Notes: generated by a model from the letters alone, not told the origin. A stretch of 64,000 bases of DNA from Acheta domesticus (GCA_031308135.1 JAHLJT010009436.1:218689286-218753285), one strand, 5' to 3'. Shown: positions 22,475 through 35,105, counted from the stretch's first letter. Program-made: numbers and translations.

Positions 22475-25400
22475 ATATCGCATACATTAAAATATGCAGT
22501 TAAAGAAAAAAATTTTAATACGTACAAAATAAAAATGTGGTAGATTCATTTTATTTTTGGCGATAGGTAAAGTAATATACATTTCCTTTTGATATGCACA
22601 GTCGGTAAAAATATGCAACTGCATGAAGTTTCGTGGTCTAATAATAATAATGATAATAAAAAACAACACACCAACAAAAAACACTAAATTAATAATTTGT
22701 ATGTATTAGGGCTTATAATTTGAAATAAAATGCATTTTAAATCAGCAAAATCTAGAGTAAGTAAATATTACCATATGAACCCACTGCAATCTCGTGTTTA
22801 AATTTGCACTAATCTGTCTGGAAACAGATAAGGATTATTTTAGAATATTTTTTCAATTTTTTTGAAGATGAGCATTGTAAAAACTCTCAATATCAAAATT
22901 TTAAATTCAAATTTGAAAACCTTTTTTAACCCAATCCTTATTGAGTTGTATATCATATAAAAGGCCATAAAGAAAGCTGCAAAATGACACCTGTTCCAGC
23001 TCTCTATCTTAATTTGGAGAGGTTCTACATCAATTTAAAAATTTTCGGGAACCCAATTTTGTAAAATTTTACATGGCTGTCTTTCACAAACGGGTGGAAA
23101 TATTTGACTCAAAATTTGTATTTTTCTTATTCTTCATTCATATTACCTATGTGTCAAATTTCATCTGAATCTAAAATGGTGAGGTAACATTTTAATTAAA
23201 ACTGTGTTGATTTAATATGGAATGATCCAAATATATTGAAAATAATTTATGAAAAGTATTGAAATTGTGGAAGGCATTGGAATGTACAGAAAACACATGA
23301 TAAAGTACATGCACGAAAAAACTATGGTAACTTGTTATTAGGAAACACTGAAGCTATCCTCTTTTTTTTCTACAAACAAAGAACAACATAATTAAGGCTA
23401 TTATGATTTAAATCAATATTTATTATTTGAAAATGTATTTGTATTTTAAATATTTGTAAAATAAAAAATACTCAGATAAGAAGATTTATATCAGTTACAA
23501 AGTTGATATATATATTATATTTCTTATAAACTTTTTCACATAAGTGAACTTATTTGAGAAAATAAAATACAGTAAAATGAACAACCTTATGAAACAAAGA
23601 ACAATAAACAATTTGTAGTAGAGTTAAGTACTAATAAACTTAGATTGTTGATTAGTTTTTATCTTGCATTTAATTGTCTGTGGTTAAAAACTAATTTAGC
23701 AGCAATACTCCACTAACACAAACTGAGCTAGTTTCAAGAAAAACACGTTTCAATCTTCAACAGTGTCCTAATATTGTAGAGTTGTATTAAAATGTTTGCA
23801 AAGCCCACTTAAAGTACATCTTAAAGATGATGAGTATTAATAAAATACGAATTTTATTAATTCTTATTTAAAAGACAAAATTAAAATTGTTAAAACTAAT
23901 GAAAACAGTAGTTAATCTTCCTAGTATTAATAATATTAACTTTTTTTATTAGTACATTGATAAAATTCCATGTCATGTGGGCAGCATACTTCCCACTGGG
24001 TGTTAAAGGTTAATGGGAAAGTGCGCAAATAACAACCAGTACATCACATAGTTTTTTTAACAGGACTACTATTAAGTAAAATTGAATACTTCAAAACAAA
24101 CATTTTTATAAGTTTTTTGCTTAATTCAGTTGTTTTCAACAATAAGTGCTTTTTGATTAGGGCGGTATTGCACAATAAATGGTAAAATTTCTTTGAACAA
24201 AGAATGCCTTCTTTCTAAATCATGACAACAGATGGTGCCACAAGCTTATTTGGTAACATGGATGCCAGTGTTTCCAAAGCGTTTGTTTCCAAAGTGTTTC
24301 CAAAGCACGAAACTATAAGTAAATCAAATTTATAGATTTAGGGCAGTATTACCTGGATCCCTTAAATATTCAGTAACTTTATTTTTTTAATAAAGTTATA
24401 ACAATTTACAAACTGAGAATTTAATAAACTATTTCCTGCTATTAAAGTAATTAGGAATAAATAAATCACTAACAATTTTGGTTTAAAGTAAAAACATCTA
24501 ATACAATTGTAAAAAACCTGATTTAAATCAAAAAACTTTCAATTTAAATAAAAAATCCTATTTTTTTATTTTAAAAAAATCATGATTTTCTTCAGCCCTA
24601 AACATAGTTAATGTGTTTTAGAATAGAATCCTATGTGTAAGACAATGCCAGAATTATTTGTTGTTTTGTGATCTCTGTGAACAGTTGTCATGAAGTTAAC
24701 CAGATTTGCCAATTATGTCATCTATTTGACTTCAAGCTGTTTTTAAAGGCCATTGAAATGTCAATTTCTATCTGTTCCTAAAAGACACACACACAAAGAC
24801 TTTTGCCAGTAGGAAGCAATTCAGTATTTAAATCTATAAATGTCCTAAAGAGTTGAATTTTCATGGTAATCTTATGCTTATAAAAATATTGCACAGTTGT
24901 CTGAAGAAAAATTATGCACCCACAATGGGTGACATTTTAAGCTGGAAGTAGGTTAACAGGAAATTATTAAATTAATACAGCATGAGCACATACAATTTAT
25001 GTATCTGCAATCAAAATTAAAGGATTTTTTAAACTGTGAATTGTGAAATATTAATTTATTATTTTATTTGCAAAAGTTGGTCAGTGGTCAGCTAATCAGA
25101 AGCTACTTCAGATTAAGTAACTTTCATCTAAAGGTGTGTTGAAATTGGTGCATAATATTTCCATGTACTGGTTACTGTAGGCTACTGCCTGAGATTGACT
25201 AGTAGAGTGGCATGGATGAGGAACTGAAAGTTCAATCTTGATTGCACACTCATGGAATTTCTATACCTGTAACCATCTACTTATTCAAGATTAAGGAATC
25301 TTGAGAGAAAATTTTTTAACCAAAACTATTCAAGATTAATGTCAAAAGACAATGAAAAAATAATAATTACTGGAGGCCAGGGTTGAAGATGGGTTGTTGG

Positions 25401-25925
25401 CTGGCCACTCCATTATTAGTTTAGCAATATACGGCACCAAATTCTCTTCAAATACAATCCAATTAGTACTAAAAAAATGGTCACTAATTAGGAAAGGTTG
25501 AAAATTATGACACTGCAATTGTGAAGCATGTTAGGAAAAATACTTGTTTAAAAAATTATATTCTACTTTAAATTGCCAATCACTGCGAAATAATTTTATC
25601 CTACAAAAACATCTCTCTGCTTATGGTAAAATAAGATACAATAATTTTCTTGAATCTTCTATTCCCTTTTAATATTTAAAGAAAAATAACAGTCCATATT
25701 AATAAAAATGCTTTATTATAGTGAAAATAATTACACTGTAGAATTTAAATTTCATCGAATTATTATTCACTGAAGTACTTTATGCTTCTATCACAACATT
25801 TTTCATTACTTCATGAATTCACTGTAAAGACTGGTGTTTTACTACTTCAATTTGTTGCTGGAATGAAGATGAGATAAAATTTTTATAACTATAGTAATAC
25901 TTAAAGTTGACTCTTCAATGGAATT
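22475..25925. other. 3.4-kb AT-rich intergenic region
   Basis: No gene is supported. A trinucleotide ATA/ATG run lies near 22640-22660. ATTTAAATC-containing segments near 23405 and 24520-24590 are roughly inverted and may be the ends of an old MITE. Otherwise I see AT-rich DNA only. Confidence 0.5.
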
Positions 25926-25948
25926 ACACCTATTTATTGATTATTACC

Positions 25949-26446
25949 TTATTTATTTACACCAGATTTTACAAAAGTTTCATATTCACTTTCCGTCATC
26001 AGCTTATTTAATTCATCTGGCTTGGTTAATTCTACTTTAAACAGCCACCCTTCATCATAACAACTACTATTAATAAGTCTGGGTGTCTGTTCCACAGAAG
26101 CATTTTTGTCAACCACTTTTCCAGAAACAGGGCAGAATATTTCACTTGCAGCCTTCACACTTTCAAGAGCTCCGCACGTAACTTCTTTTTCCAAGACCGT
26201 TCCCACATCAGGAAGCTGGGCAAAATCAATCTCGCCCAATGATTTCTGGGCATGATGCGAAATACCCACTGTTCCTATGTTCTCATTGACTGATATCCAT
26301 TCGTGTTTATCGGTGAACCGACGACTGCCGGCCAAACAATTAATAGATATTGAAATGTAACGGATTAAATTTCCTTGCCATTTCGCAACAAAACAGCGAG
26401 AAATTCCTGCTATTGGAAAATAATGTAATCCTCGCAATGATTTCAT
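25949..26446 (-). CDS. GCSH: Glycine cleavage system H protein, mitochondrial (single exon)
   Basis: The 165-residue protein is an intact lipoyl carrier of the glycine cleavage complex, which shuttles the aminomethyl group between the P, T and L proteins in mitochondria. Residues 1-42 are basic and hydrophobic, like a transit peptide. The mature part starts near RRFTDKHEWISV. It continues with VGISHHAQKSLGEIDFAQLP and the lipoylation block GALESVKAASE, with Lys98 as the modified residue, then PVSGKVVDKN, SCYDEGWLFK and a C-terminal helix. Length and order match the family. No intron interrupts it, whereas many animal GCSH genes are split, so a retrocopy is possible, though no poly(A) tail is obvious. 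AATAAA signals lie just downstream on the minus strand (about 25930-25957). Confidence 0.95.
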   Translation of the reverse strand: MKSLRGLHYFPIAGISRCFVAKWQGNLIRYISISINCLAGSRRFTDKHEWISVNENIGTVGISHHAQKSLGEIDFAQLPDVGTVLEKEVTCGALESVKAASEIFCPVSGKVVDKNASVEQTPRLINSSCYDEGWLFKVELTKPDELNKLMTESEYETFVKSGVNK

Positions 26447-26449
26447 TGC

Positions 26450-27240
26450 ACAAAGAAATATTCAATTACATTCAGTGCATTCAACTGACGGAATGTATGC
26501 CGTGTCTTGAATAGACTCTAAGCCCCGTAAAACGTTTTGAACTTACCGTGTTTTTAGGTCCTACCAAAAACCAGTGATTTGTGTACCGACTGGTTGACGT
26601 ACTCCACAGAGTAGGCCGTGCCATGGAGCTAATACTAGCTAATGCCAGCTAATACCAGAGAGTATATGAGGATGTATATGGGCCATGCCTTCGCTACAGC
26701 TTCGACCACCTTATTGCAGTTGGGCAAGACGATGGTGTATGCCTATTTTATTTCTGACACCGAATATAATTCTTACATCGTGTAACATTCGGGCCGTCAA
26801 CGTGGGTGGGCCCAGGTACAAGAGGGCCTATTTTTTGGGGACATTTTTATTATTTAAGGAATTAACACTACTTGTATTTGTTATACAATTTCATAAAGGA
26901 GGCCTGGATAAACGTTGGGCCCGCACCACCACCACCTAGACCTAGGTGGTGTTGCCCGCACTCACTTCGAAGTAGTGAAGCTACTGATTCACTCGGCCCC
27001 CACTCAAATATAAACCCGAGCGCTGACCACCCCAGTGCAGACCAGCCCTGAGGGAGACCACCATAAGATGGTCGAAACGACGGCAATACGCGGCCTTCGG
27101 CGTGGCGTCATCCGGACAGCCAAGATCATTCATCTTTCAGTTTCACTTGTCATGAGCAGGGTCACTAGAATCTTCAATGCTTTCGTTATTTCTTTAAAAG
27201 CAGTAGTATCAAGTCCACGCGAAATTAAAAAAATTAAGCG
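26450..27240. other. GCSH upstream flank, no other gene recognised
   Basis: A near-palindrome of CACCACC/GGTGGTG with CTAG cores lies at about 26925-26955 between GGGCCCGC and TTGCCCGC. Short ORFs on both strands are low-complexity around it. Confidence 0.4.
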
Positions 27241-27249
27241 TTTTTAAAC

Positions 27250-28026
27250 AGCCACATGGCTGTTTTGCGATATTTTCGGTCTTGAGTAGAAAATTTGTAA
27301 TTCAGTTCTCAGTGCAACTTTTTCGACCATGGGAGAAACCTCACAAAAATTGTGAAAATCTTCAATAGGTAGTCTTTTCCTGTAATTCTCATAATTTTCA
27401 GGAACAAGTTTGCTCCCGATAGATGAGGGAAAGAGAGAAGGAAAAAGAGAGATGGAAAAGGGAGAGGGAAAGAGACCGGGAAAAAGAGAAGCAGATTCAC
27501 TTCTCCCCATAGCTCGTCACACACAGTTTTTAACTGTTTTTGACGTAAATAAATAAATAAATAAATAAATACATAAATAAATAAATAAATGGATGGATGA
27601 AGAGAGACCAAGAAAACGAGAGACAGAGGGCGAAAAGAGAAAAAGAGGGGAAAAGAGAAAGAGAGGGGAAAGAGACAGTGGGGGGAAAAGAGACCGAGCG
27701 TGGCGAAAAAAGAGAGTAGAGGGGAAAAGACAGTGAGGAAAATGAGAGAGGGGAGAGAGAGATAGAGAGGAAGAAAAAGACTGGGGGAAAGAAAGTGGAA
27801 AAGAGAGAGAAGGAAAGGAAAATTTCCACAGTTATTTCTTCCGCGGCAGCAACGCGCCGGGAACCATACAAGCTATAAATATACTTTAGAGATAAAAAAA
27901 ACAAACTTTTATGTATATTTTGAAAAATCAAAAAGACACATCAAAATAATGTATCAAGTTATTTAGGACATTTAGCACTGACCGTTCAAAAAGTTACAAG
28001 AAAAGAACTTGCGGCTGTTTTTGAGA
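27250..28026. repeat. Diverged family A-like repeat with purine-rich and AAAT simple repeats
   Basis: The interior (about 27900-28026) has the family A pattern of TTTAGCACT, GTTACAAGAAAA and a GCGGCTGTTTTTGAGA block. It contains a ~400-bp AG-rich asymmetric tract (27421-27830), interrupted by an (AAAT)n run at 27546-27592. The long minus-strand ORFs here are products of this composition, not genes. Confidence 0.6.
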
Positions 28027-28028
28027 TA

Positions 28029-28090
28029 CAGTAATCCTTCGACATCCGCGAATTCGCGATTCCGAACATTCGCGATTACAGAAATGCTAC
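28029..28090 (+). repeat. Tigger/pogo-type terminal sequence
   Basis: CAGTAATCCTTCGACATCCG preceded by TA resembles the CAGT...-starting termini of pogo/Tigger elements. No matching right end was found nearby. Confidence 0.45.
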
Positions 28091-28287
28091 CGGTTTAAAC
28101 ATTCGCGAATGCGTCTTTGGTCGTACTTTTTTTAAAGCTAGCACATTATATTTCCTTTATCAGCGTTATCTGGGAAACAAATTCGACAGACACCGGAGCT
28201 CAAAGTACCACGTTCTGCAAAAATATCAAAGTTGGAATATCAATTCACATTTATAGAATAATATAATTGTAAAATAATTCAATTCAG

Positions 28288-28551
28288 TTGCGTGAAATTG
28301 GAGGTAGGGGCTTTCGGCCGCATGCACAGAAAAGACATTCAGGATCTGTGCAACTCTCATTGTATGACGTCACTGAAGAGCAGCTTCGGGAAATAATCAG
28401 CATAGGAAATCTCGATAATGAAGTAATAGAAGCGAAACTGCGTACTCGACCTATTTCAATGTCAAAGCTATTTTTTCGTTTTCTAAAAGTTCAACAAGCT
28501 CTGGTGGAAAGGGCATTCGAATATGAATCAAATGCTTGTACGCTCTTATAG
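28288..28551 (+). other. Unrecognised 87-codon ORF, coding status uncertain
   Basis: The ORF encodes a basic protein with EEQLREIISIGNLDNEVIEA and no family I recognise. It lies between a Tigger-like terminus and a hAT relic, so it may be transposon-derived. Expression is unsupported. Confidence 0.2.
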
Positions 28552-28975
28552 GCTCTCGGTAGGCACGGACTTGTACAACGATGCATGCTCACGTCTCGAC
28601 CAGGCAAATTCACCTCATCACTTGACGTGGAAAAGTAGAGATATTTATGTGCCGTTTGTGTTGGTGTTTTCTTTACGAAACAAATAATAAAGCTAAAGAT
28701 ATAGTGTTGCAATGTCCCACTGACTATGCGTCAGTCTCACAACTTCTAAACGGTTCACAATATCGAAATGCAGTTTTCGCTCAACAATGCGAAATCACAA
28801 GTCAAGTAATACGCCGTAGAGATAGAAATAGTAGCGATACATAGTAATATACCATGTTAGATATGAAGAGACTAATGAAATCTGCATCAAAGTAGACATA
28901 ACTATGAATGAACTTTGAGGGTGAGAATTATTTGAAAGATACAAAATTGTATCTTTTAAAATTATTGATACAGTA

Positions 28976-29300
28976 GTGACTCAGATGGACTACAGGTTTC
29001 AAGATTTCGAAAACTTTCATTTTATTGAATTTCTTGACGAAAAGCAGTTTTCCACCTACAAAGCATCCTTTCATTCAGAAAAGTTTTCTTTCCTAATAAA
29101 TCAATATCCAATCCTTGACAGTGAGCAGCCTCAAAATGAACTGACAAACGTATACATTAATAAGAGAAAATACATGCCTGTAGTTTTTTTGCTTAAGTAA
29201 TTGTTAGACAAATTGGTCTAGAAAAATATCAAGAGATTGTTGATACAATTCAGTCTATTACTTTCCCATCATATACAGCATTATGTGAAAGGAAAGGAAT
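28976..29300 (+). pseudogene. ZMYM1-like hAT transposase C-terminal relic
   Basis: The frame FQDFENFHFIEFLDEKQFST followed by QYPILDSEQPQNELTNVY fits the region just before the hAT dimerisation domain in ZMYM1/TTF-type hAT proteins. Stops follow at about 29200, and the frame continues only in pieces. A second relic of this type, covering an earlier part of such a protein, lies on the minus strand at 32290-32690. Confidence 0.7.
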
Positions 29301-29996
29301 ATGATTACATTCAAGAGTTAAGATATTCCTGAGAAATTCAATGGGAAATTAACTGTGCAGAAACGAAAGCTTTAAAGAACAAAATTTCGACGTTTTTGTT
29401 GAATAAAAAAACGATGACTGGAGCTAATTTACAAAAAAAAATGGACGATAAGATTTTCAGAATACCCAACTGCATGACTCTAGCTTCGCCACCTATCCTC
29501 GCTCATCAGCCACACAGTAACATTCTCTAACTCTAATTCTTTTCGACAAATCTTAGCCACTAACCCCTGTTGATAGCCTTAACTTTCGCTGAAAGCGACT
29601 TCTTACGTTCTTACAAAACCAGAACCGACATTAGACTTCAATGATAAAATTAGGTTCGCCGTTACTGATTACATTAAGCATTTTTAGGTTAAATAAACAT
29701 GGAGTTCGACAGGAGTTCCGATACTGAATTGGATAGTATCATCGAAACTGATTTCTAACAAACACCTGAAAGCAATATTGTTGCCAATTTTATACACATA
29801 CCATTATTATTACTAAATTTAGCTAGTTTTATTCCCTTTCAACAACCGTTGTGACTTTTGAGCTGAATTCATGTGTTGACGTCCATTTTTCCCACAATTC
29901 TCTCGTTCAATTAGTGACAAATATTTACATTAAGTTGGCAGTTATAGTAATGCGCAGTGTATTTGATTCCGACTTTCGATATGTTACTTGTTTATA

Positions 29997-30219
29997 GTGC
30001 GATTTTTCTAACTCTGCCCCTCAAGCCCCTATGGCCACGATGGAATGTCACACGGATTTTGCGTCTTTCTCCCTCGTGCCGCTAGAAGTCGCATGATCGC
30101 AAGCACTGCTTGATACAATCGCGCGATATCTGGCTGAGAACGTCGCGAAATACCGTGTCATTCCATTCTGAAGACGGGCAAAGGGGCAAAGTTGAGGGGC
30201 AAAGTTAGAAAAATCACAG
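29997..30219. mobile_element. TA-flanked MITE, 223 bp
   Basis: The inverted ends GTGCGATTTTTCTAACTCTG and CAAAGTTAGAAAAATCACAG are flanked by TA on both sides. They belong to the same terminal family as 20187-20355 but the internal sequence is different. Confidence 0.85.
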
Positions 30220-30495
30220 TATAGATATATTTCTTGGAACTAAAAATATTTTAAAGTAATCTTGAACACGCGTATGTTTTATACAAATTAAATTCCAATT
30301 TCTATATCAATTCATTAGTTTCAGCACTGCTAAATTTTTAAAAATTTCTAGAATTGTCTGAAAATATCTGAAAATGTCTAAAAAATGTCTCCGTCAGTCC
30401 GGATTCTGAAGGAACACTGGAAAGGTTACCAGTTTCTCAGAGTTTTTTTTTAGACATGTTAGTTTTTCTCATAAAATTGTAACGGTTCATCATAT

Positions 30496-30538
30496 GGGGG
30501 GGTCATGACCCCCGTGACCCCCCTTGGATCCGCGCCTG
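30496..30538. repeat. Terminus of a GGATCCGCGCCTG-type element
   Basis: The sequence contains the palindrome GGGGGTCATGACCCCC and ends CCTTGGATCCGCGCCTG, the end form of many hAT-type MITEs. No partner end was identified. Confidence 0.45.
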
Positions 30539-31263
30539 GGCTTTGATGGGAGAAACCACAGAAAACTTCGCAACAGAGCAGCCGGCGGCTATAATTCGAC
30601 CTAGCTATCTAGCCGGTCAGAGGCACTGCACTGACATCGATAGATGCCCTTAGCCACCTACGGCAGTCAAAAGCTCACGACAGATCGATCGGATAACATT
30701 CATTTTGGAAAAAATCTTAGGAACAGTTTACGCGCCGTTGTTAACAGACGGATATTTTGGAAGAAAAAGCAAATCAGAAGACACTTTCTTCGGTATCAGG
30801 GGCCCCGAACCGTAACCCTTGAAATCGATTTTCCTCAGCTTTACATAAACATTTTCTCTGTACTACTTACATGACTTGCCAAACAGTGGCGTAGCCTGAG
30901 TTTTGGTTTAGGGTATGTAACTCGAGAAATGAGAAAATAATTTAAAACTCATAAATATTTACCAATACCATTTCTGTCACTTTGGTCAATTAGAACACAC
31001 AAATAATTTGTATATTTAAAATAAAAACTGATCCAGTAAACGTAATAATGGCTCACGTACTTCATGTAGTTTACAGGTTGAAAGTTAGAAAAAGTTGACT
31101 GAAGTTCACGACCTAGCAAAATATTAATGTGTGTCCTCATTTTTTAATAAGAGCACCCAATCACACCTAATGATTTTCAAAATAGTCCAATTCATATCAT
31201 TTCCAACCCATTAGAATTGGCATAATTTATAAAATGGAAAGCAATGATCTATAATAACTAGTG

Positions 31264-32239
31264 GTGCTACATAATGGCACAGACTTTCCGGTATTAGTTT
31301 TTCCGTGGGTCTTCGCTAGCTATTCGGAATTGCTACATACTCTTTCTTGCCAGCTACCATCTATCACCGCCAAAAGTACATTTTTTTTTCTTTTCTTAAT
31401 TACCGATAGACCAAAATGGCTTTTATGTCATTGATAGAGTACATTTACCACTATCCTTACCAAAAGTTTAAAGAAAAAATTTGGAGCCGTTTTTGAGAAA
31501 ATCTTGTTTTTGTAATTTTTTAAAATTGCACATATTGCACGCAATATTGCACGAAAACTACCAAACTTTTGAGAAACATTTACATGACCTTTATTAAAGA
31601 ACTCAATATGCAGAACAAATTTTATTTGAAGAAAAAATCTTTATCTTCAATTTTGTAGTTAGAGAAAGACGCCGAAAAAAAATTCAAACTTTCACAATTT
31701 TCGAAAATTCAGAGCTGTACGTGAAAATTGGATCTATGTCATGTTAAAAATTGTATTTTACTCTATTCATACAAGAAATTTAAAGAAAAAATTTGGAGCC
31801 GTTTTTGAGAAAATTTTGAAAATCCCCGGGGGGCTTCATATCAAGTACCTCCAAATTTTGAAGAATCCTTTTCAAAATCTCAAAGCTTCGACTAGAATCA
31901 GATCGACCGGGGAATATCCATTTTGGAAGAAATCGTACGTACGGTTTTAGGCGCTAGCAGTGTTCACAGACGGACGGACGGACGGACGGACAGACGGACG
32001 TTTTCCTTTCAATTGGGTTTTCGGTATCAAGGACCTAGAAAACAGGGTTTCTGGCTACACCACGTGTTAGGGGATTTTTTTTCTTAATTTAGCAACTGGT
32101 TTTATCCACTTATTCGTTTTCACGGCCCGGCAATTAATTTTTTTCCGCCGAAAATTGGCCATTTTTTCGCGCAGCATTACATAACTTTCCCTATACTACG
32201 TATATCACTCCGTGTATACGTACGTATACGGGAAAGTAA
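31264..32239 (+). repeat. 'Family A' repeat, copy 2, internally deleted
   Basis: Both ends align with copy 1 (GGCACAGACTTTCC... and ...TACGTATACGGGAAAGTA), but about 600 bp of the copy 1 interior is absent. The joint is near 31400, where copy 2 passes directly to ACCGATAGACCAAAATGGC. A GGAC/GGAC tract lies near 31970-32000. The left end begins GTGGTGCTACATAATGGC, as in the fragment at 46781. Confidence 0.85.
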
Positions 32240-32289
32240 TAAAAATATAATAGGATAAAGAAAATCAATCAATTTAAAGACACCCAATG

Positions 32290-32690
32290 AAAAACAGTTG
32301 ACAGTTGTCCTCTGCTGCTTACATCAAGGATTTCATCCAGTATCGAGGAGACACAAGAGGCTTTACAAATTTCATTTTTAATTTCATGAGACATTACCAT
32401 GCTTACACTTGAAATCTAATCAATCTGAATTTCTGGCGAGATTGCAAGAAACACTGGAATTTTCCAAATCATTCTTTTCAGCTTTATCATATATCATTAT
32501 TTCACTTATATATTCCATGAAATTTTCTCTATTTAATGATCTCCTATTTTCATTATGGCTGGAAAATACAAGCCCTTGTCTCCCAAAAAAGCATACATCT
32601 CGAATGAAGTGCGACAGAATTTCCTTATTTTCCCTAATATCACTGTTGTATCGCTCAACATAGCCTGTGTTGTCTGTTTAAATAAAATTC
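32290..32690 (-). pseudogene. ZMYM1-like hAT transposase relic (DUF4371-type region)
   Basis: The minus strand reads YNSDIRENKEILSHFIRDVC, then GRQGLVFSSHNENRRSLNRE, NFMEYISEIMIYDKAEKNDL and, after stops, MSHEIKNEICKAS with LDEILDVSSRGQLSTV. This is the order seen in ZMYM1-type hAT proteins (NRxILxxLIxxVxFLxxQxLAFRGH, GNFxxLL, DExxDVSxxEQLS). Several stops interrupt it. Confidence 0.8.
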
Positions 32691-33271
32691 TCTCCTCTCA
32701 TATTTTTTTCAAATATTTGTAACTGTTTCTCATGTGCTTGATGAAAACGGCACAATACGAATCCATAATTATGTAGCTACTTTGTATCGCGTTGTGCTCC
32801 CCATTCCAGGGCACAGATGTGGATTGCACAGTCACATACCCTTGTGCATTCAACCAGCACAATCCCTAACCTAAATTGGCTACAAATATATAATTGCCAA
32901 ATGCATTAAAATCAGGTAATAAAAATTAAATAAAACGACAATGTTCATTAATTAATCTCGTTCTCTTACAAACACCGAAGAGAACAATGAAATTTCGTGA
33001 AACGACGGCTTTTCCATAGGCACGCGGATGTAATGTGTCACTACATCTGATTCACAGCGCAGGCTTGGCGGCATTTCAGACTGATTCGTTCATCCTTGTG
33101 ATGAATCGATTCTCAACGGCGCAATGTTTGAAATATAATGAAATATTTTAAAGCGGAAAAAGAAAATAACAAATGGACAATTTACAATAATTTTAAAATA
33201 AAAATAGCTGATATTGTCAGGGTACGTAACACATCATCCACATCCATGGACGCTACGCCCGTTGCCAAATA

Positions 33272-34162
33272 CAGTGTGTTTTTTTTATCGTTCGCCGAAG
33301 ATTCCGGCCGCGTCGCCCGGGCAGTCGAGGGCTCATTCGCCCGGCAAACAGCTGACTCAACTCCCGTGCTATCCGAGAACTACCGTTGCGCCGCTTAACT
33401 TATCTTAAAGAAGATGCTGAAAGTGGTGTCCTTCGACTCGAATACATTCTTGGCACCTCCGAAACACATTCTGATTTGCCCTTTGAAGTAAGTCTCGAAG
33501 AATTGCTGCGATTTTCTCTTCAATAGAGCGCCGGAGCTCTTCCTCCGAATGCGCGTTTTCTGCATACAACTGATCTTTCAAGTACCTCCACAGAAAAAAA
33601 ATCGAAGAAGATAGATCAGGTGATCTAGGAGGCCATAACCCACGACTAATTATACGATCGTCACAATAAACGTTATTTAAAAAGTTCATGGATCGAACAG
33701 CAGTGTGAGCAGTTGCCAAATCCTGTCGAAAGTAACCATCGTGCCTTTCTTCTGGTGTCAATTGTTCGAAGAATAATGCCAATATTTGATGTATGTAAAC
33801 GTTAGCAGTAACGGCGGTGTTGAAAAAAATCCGATCCGATAATTCTTGTGTAACTCAACGCACACCACACTCCGATCTTTATGTCGTGAAGTGGTTGTTC
33901 GTGAAGCTCTATTGAAGGGAAAATCGCAGCAATTCCTGAGACTTACTTCAAAGGGCAAATCAGAATGTGTTTCGAAGGTGCCAAGAATGTATTCGAGCCG
34001 AAGGACACCGCTTTCAGCATCTTCTTTAAGATACGTTAAGCGGCGCAGCGGTAGTTCTCGGATAGCACGGGAGTAGAGTCAGCGGTTTGCCGGGCGAATG
34101 AGCCCTCGACTGCCCGGGCGACGCAGCCGGAATCTTCGGCGAACGATAAAAAAAACACCCGG
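33272..34162. mobile_element. Rearranged mariner-like element with ~270-bp inverted arms
   Basis: TA flanks both sides (33270-33271 and 34163-34164). The ends CAGTGTGTTTTTTTTATCG and CGATAAAAAAAACACCCGG are inverted. Homology continues for roughly 270 bp, so both arms carry the same 3' transposase coding end (33405-33530 and its inverted copy about 33900-34030). A normal mariner has ~30-bp TIRs, so this 891-bp copy has been turned into a near-palindrome with a short transposase-derived centre. Confidence 0.85.
33405..33782 (-). pseudogene. Mariner-type transposase C-terminal part
   Basis: The frame contains YFRQDLATAHTAVRSMNFLN and RGLWPPRSPDLSSSIFFLWR, the second catalytic Asp block and the final DL block of mariner-like transposases. 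It ends QECIRVEGHHFQHLL, a typical C-terminus. The usual QQDGATAHT reads RQDLATAHT, and the N-terminal two thirds are missing. It lies inside 33272-34162. Confidence 0.9.
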
Positions 34163-34164
34163 TA

Positions 34165-35105
34165 TATTGTACGGGTTCTGGTAAGATTGGTTTTTAAAAA
34201 AATTATACTGCCACATTGTTTGCGAATGATATCGTTATAAGTCTTGTAATTTATACTATTGACGCTCATAATTTCGCAGCTTCTTGCAATAAACGCAAAA
34301 GAACAGAACTGTGTTGAGGCTCGTCGGAAACTGGCGGTGGGGCAGCGAGACAACGTCGATTTGTTTCCGATTGGGTATGCAAAGACAGTCAGGGGCCGGG
34401 GACGGGTTTATACGGAATAAAAATATACGAAATATGTAAATGTTTGTGTAGTTATTTTTATCAAAATATGGAGTGAAATATGGACTTAATATGATAAAAA
34501 ATAACAATGGTAAGATAATATTGTATTATCAGTTGATAAACCATCATTAAATTCTGAAATGTAACTTTAAATTTTACACTAAGTGACTATGATACTTTTG
34601 ATATATTACACTGGCTTAATAGAGATTAAAAGAAGTGAACCAACAGGTCGTATTCTGACTGGATTGTAACTTTTTATTTATTTTATTTTATTTATTTATT
34701 TCTCAGAAAACAGGAAAAACTGTATATGACGTGTGGGGAACATTTTCTTGAGGGCCAGAATAAAAAAATAATAATAATAAAGAATTGAGAAAATAATTAT
34801 TTTAGAAAAATAAAAATATTTGAAAAATGTTTGTTCCAGAGTTATAGAAAATCAATTTCAACGGTAAATGAACTACAAGCGAAAGGAGTGCTCAACAAAA
34901 CGTGCGCACTGTGAAGGTACATTTACGTTCAGAAGCAAAACAAGGGGCCATCTCAGCATTTGCTCAATGGATCAGGGAAACTGGAAAAAAACCTGATCGA
35001 GATGGGGGTCATTGACCCGGAAGCTGAAGTACATTACTTGTTACAGGTGTATTAAATATTTTTAAAAAATGTATACAATGCAATCGTAAACTAATTCATT
35101 ATATA
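34165..35105. other. Intergenic, possible BED-finger debris
   Basis: A short plus-strand frame near 34890-34960 reads CAHCEGTFTFRSKTRGHLS-like and may be a remnant of a zinc finger from a hAT element. A (TTTA)n run lies at about 34670-34700. Neither supports a gene. Confidence 0.25.

Noticed and set aside
27244..27931. Three minus-strand ORFs rich in Ser, Phe, Leu and Pro
   Set aside because: They are translations of the AG-rich and AAAT simple repeats, with no domain or splice evidence.
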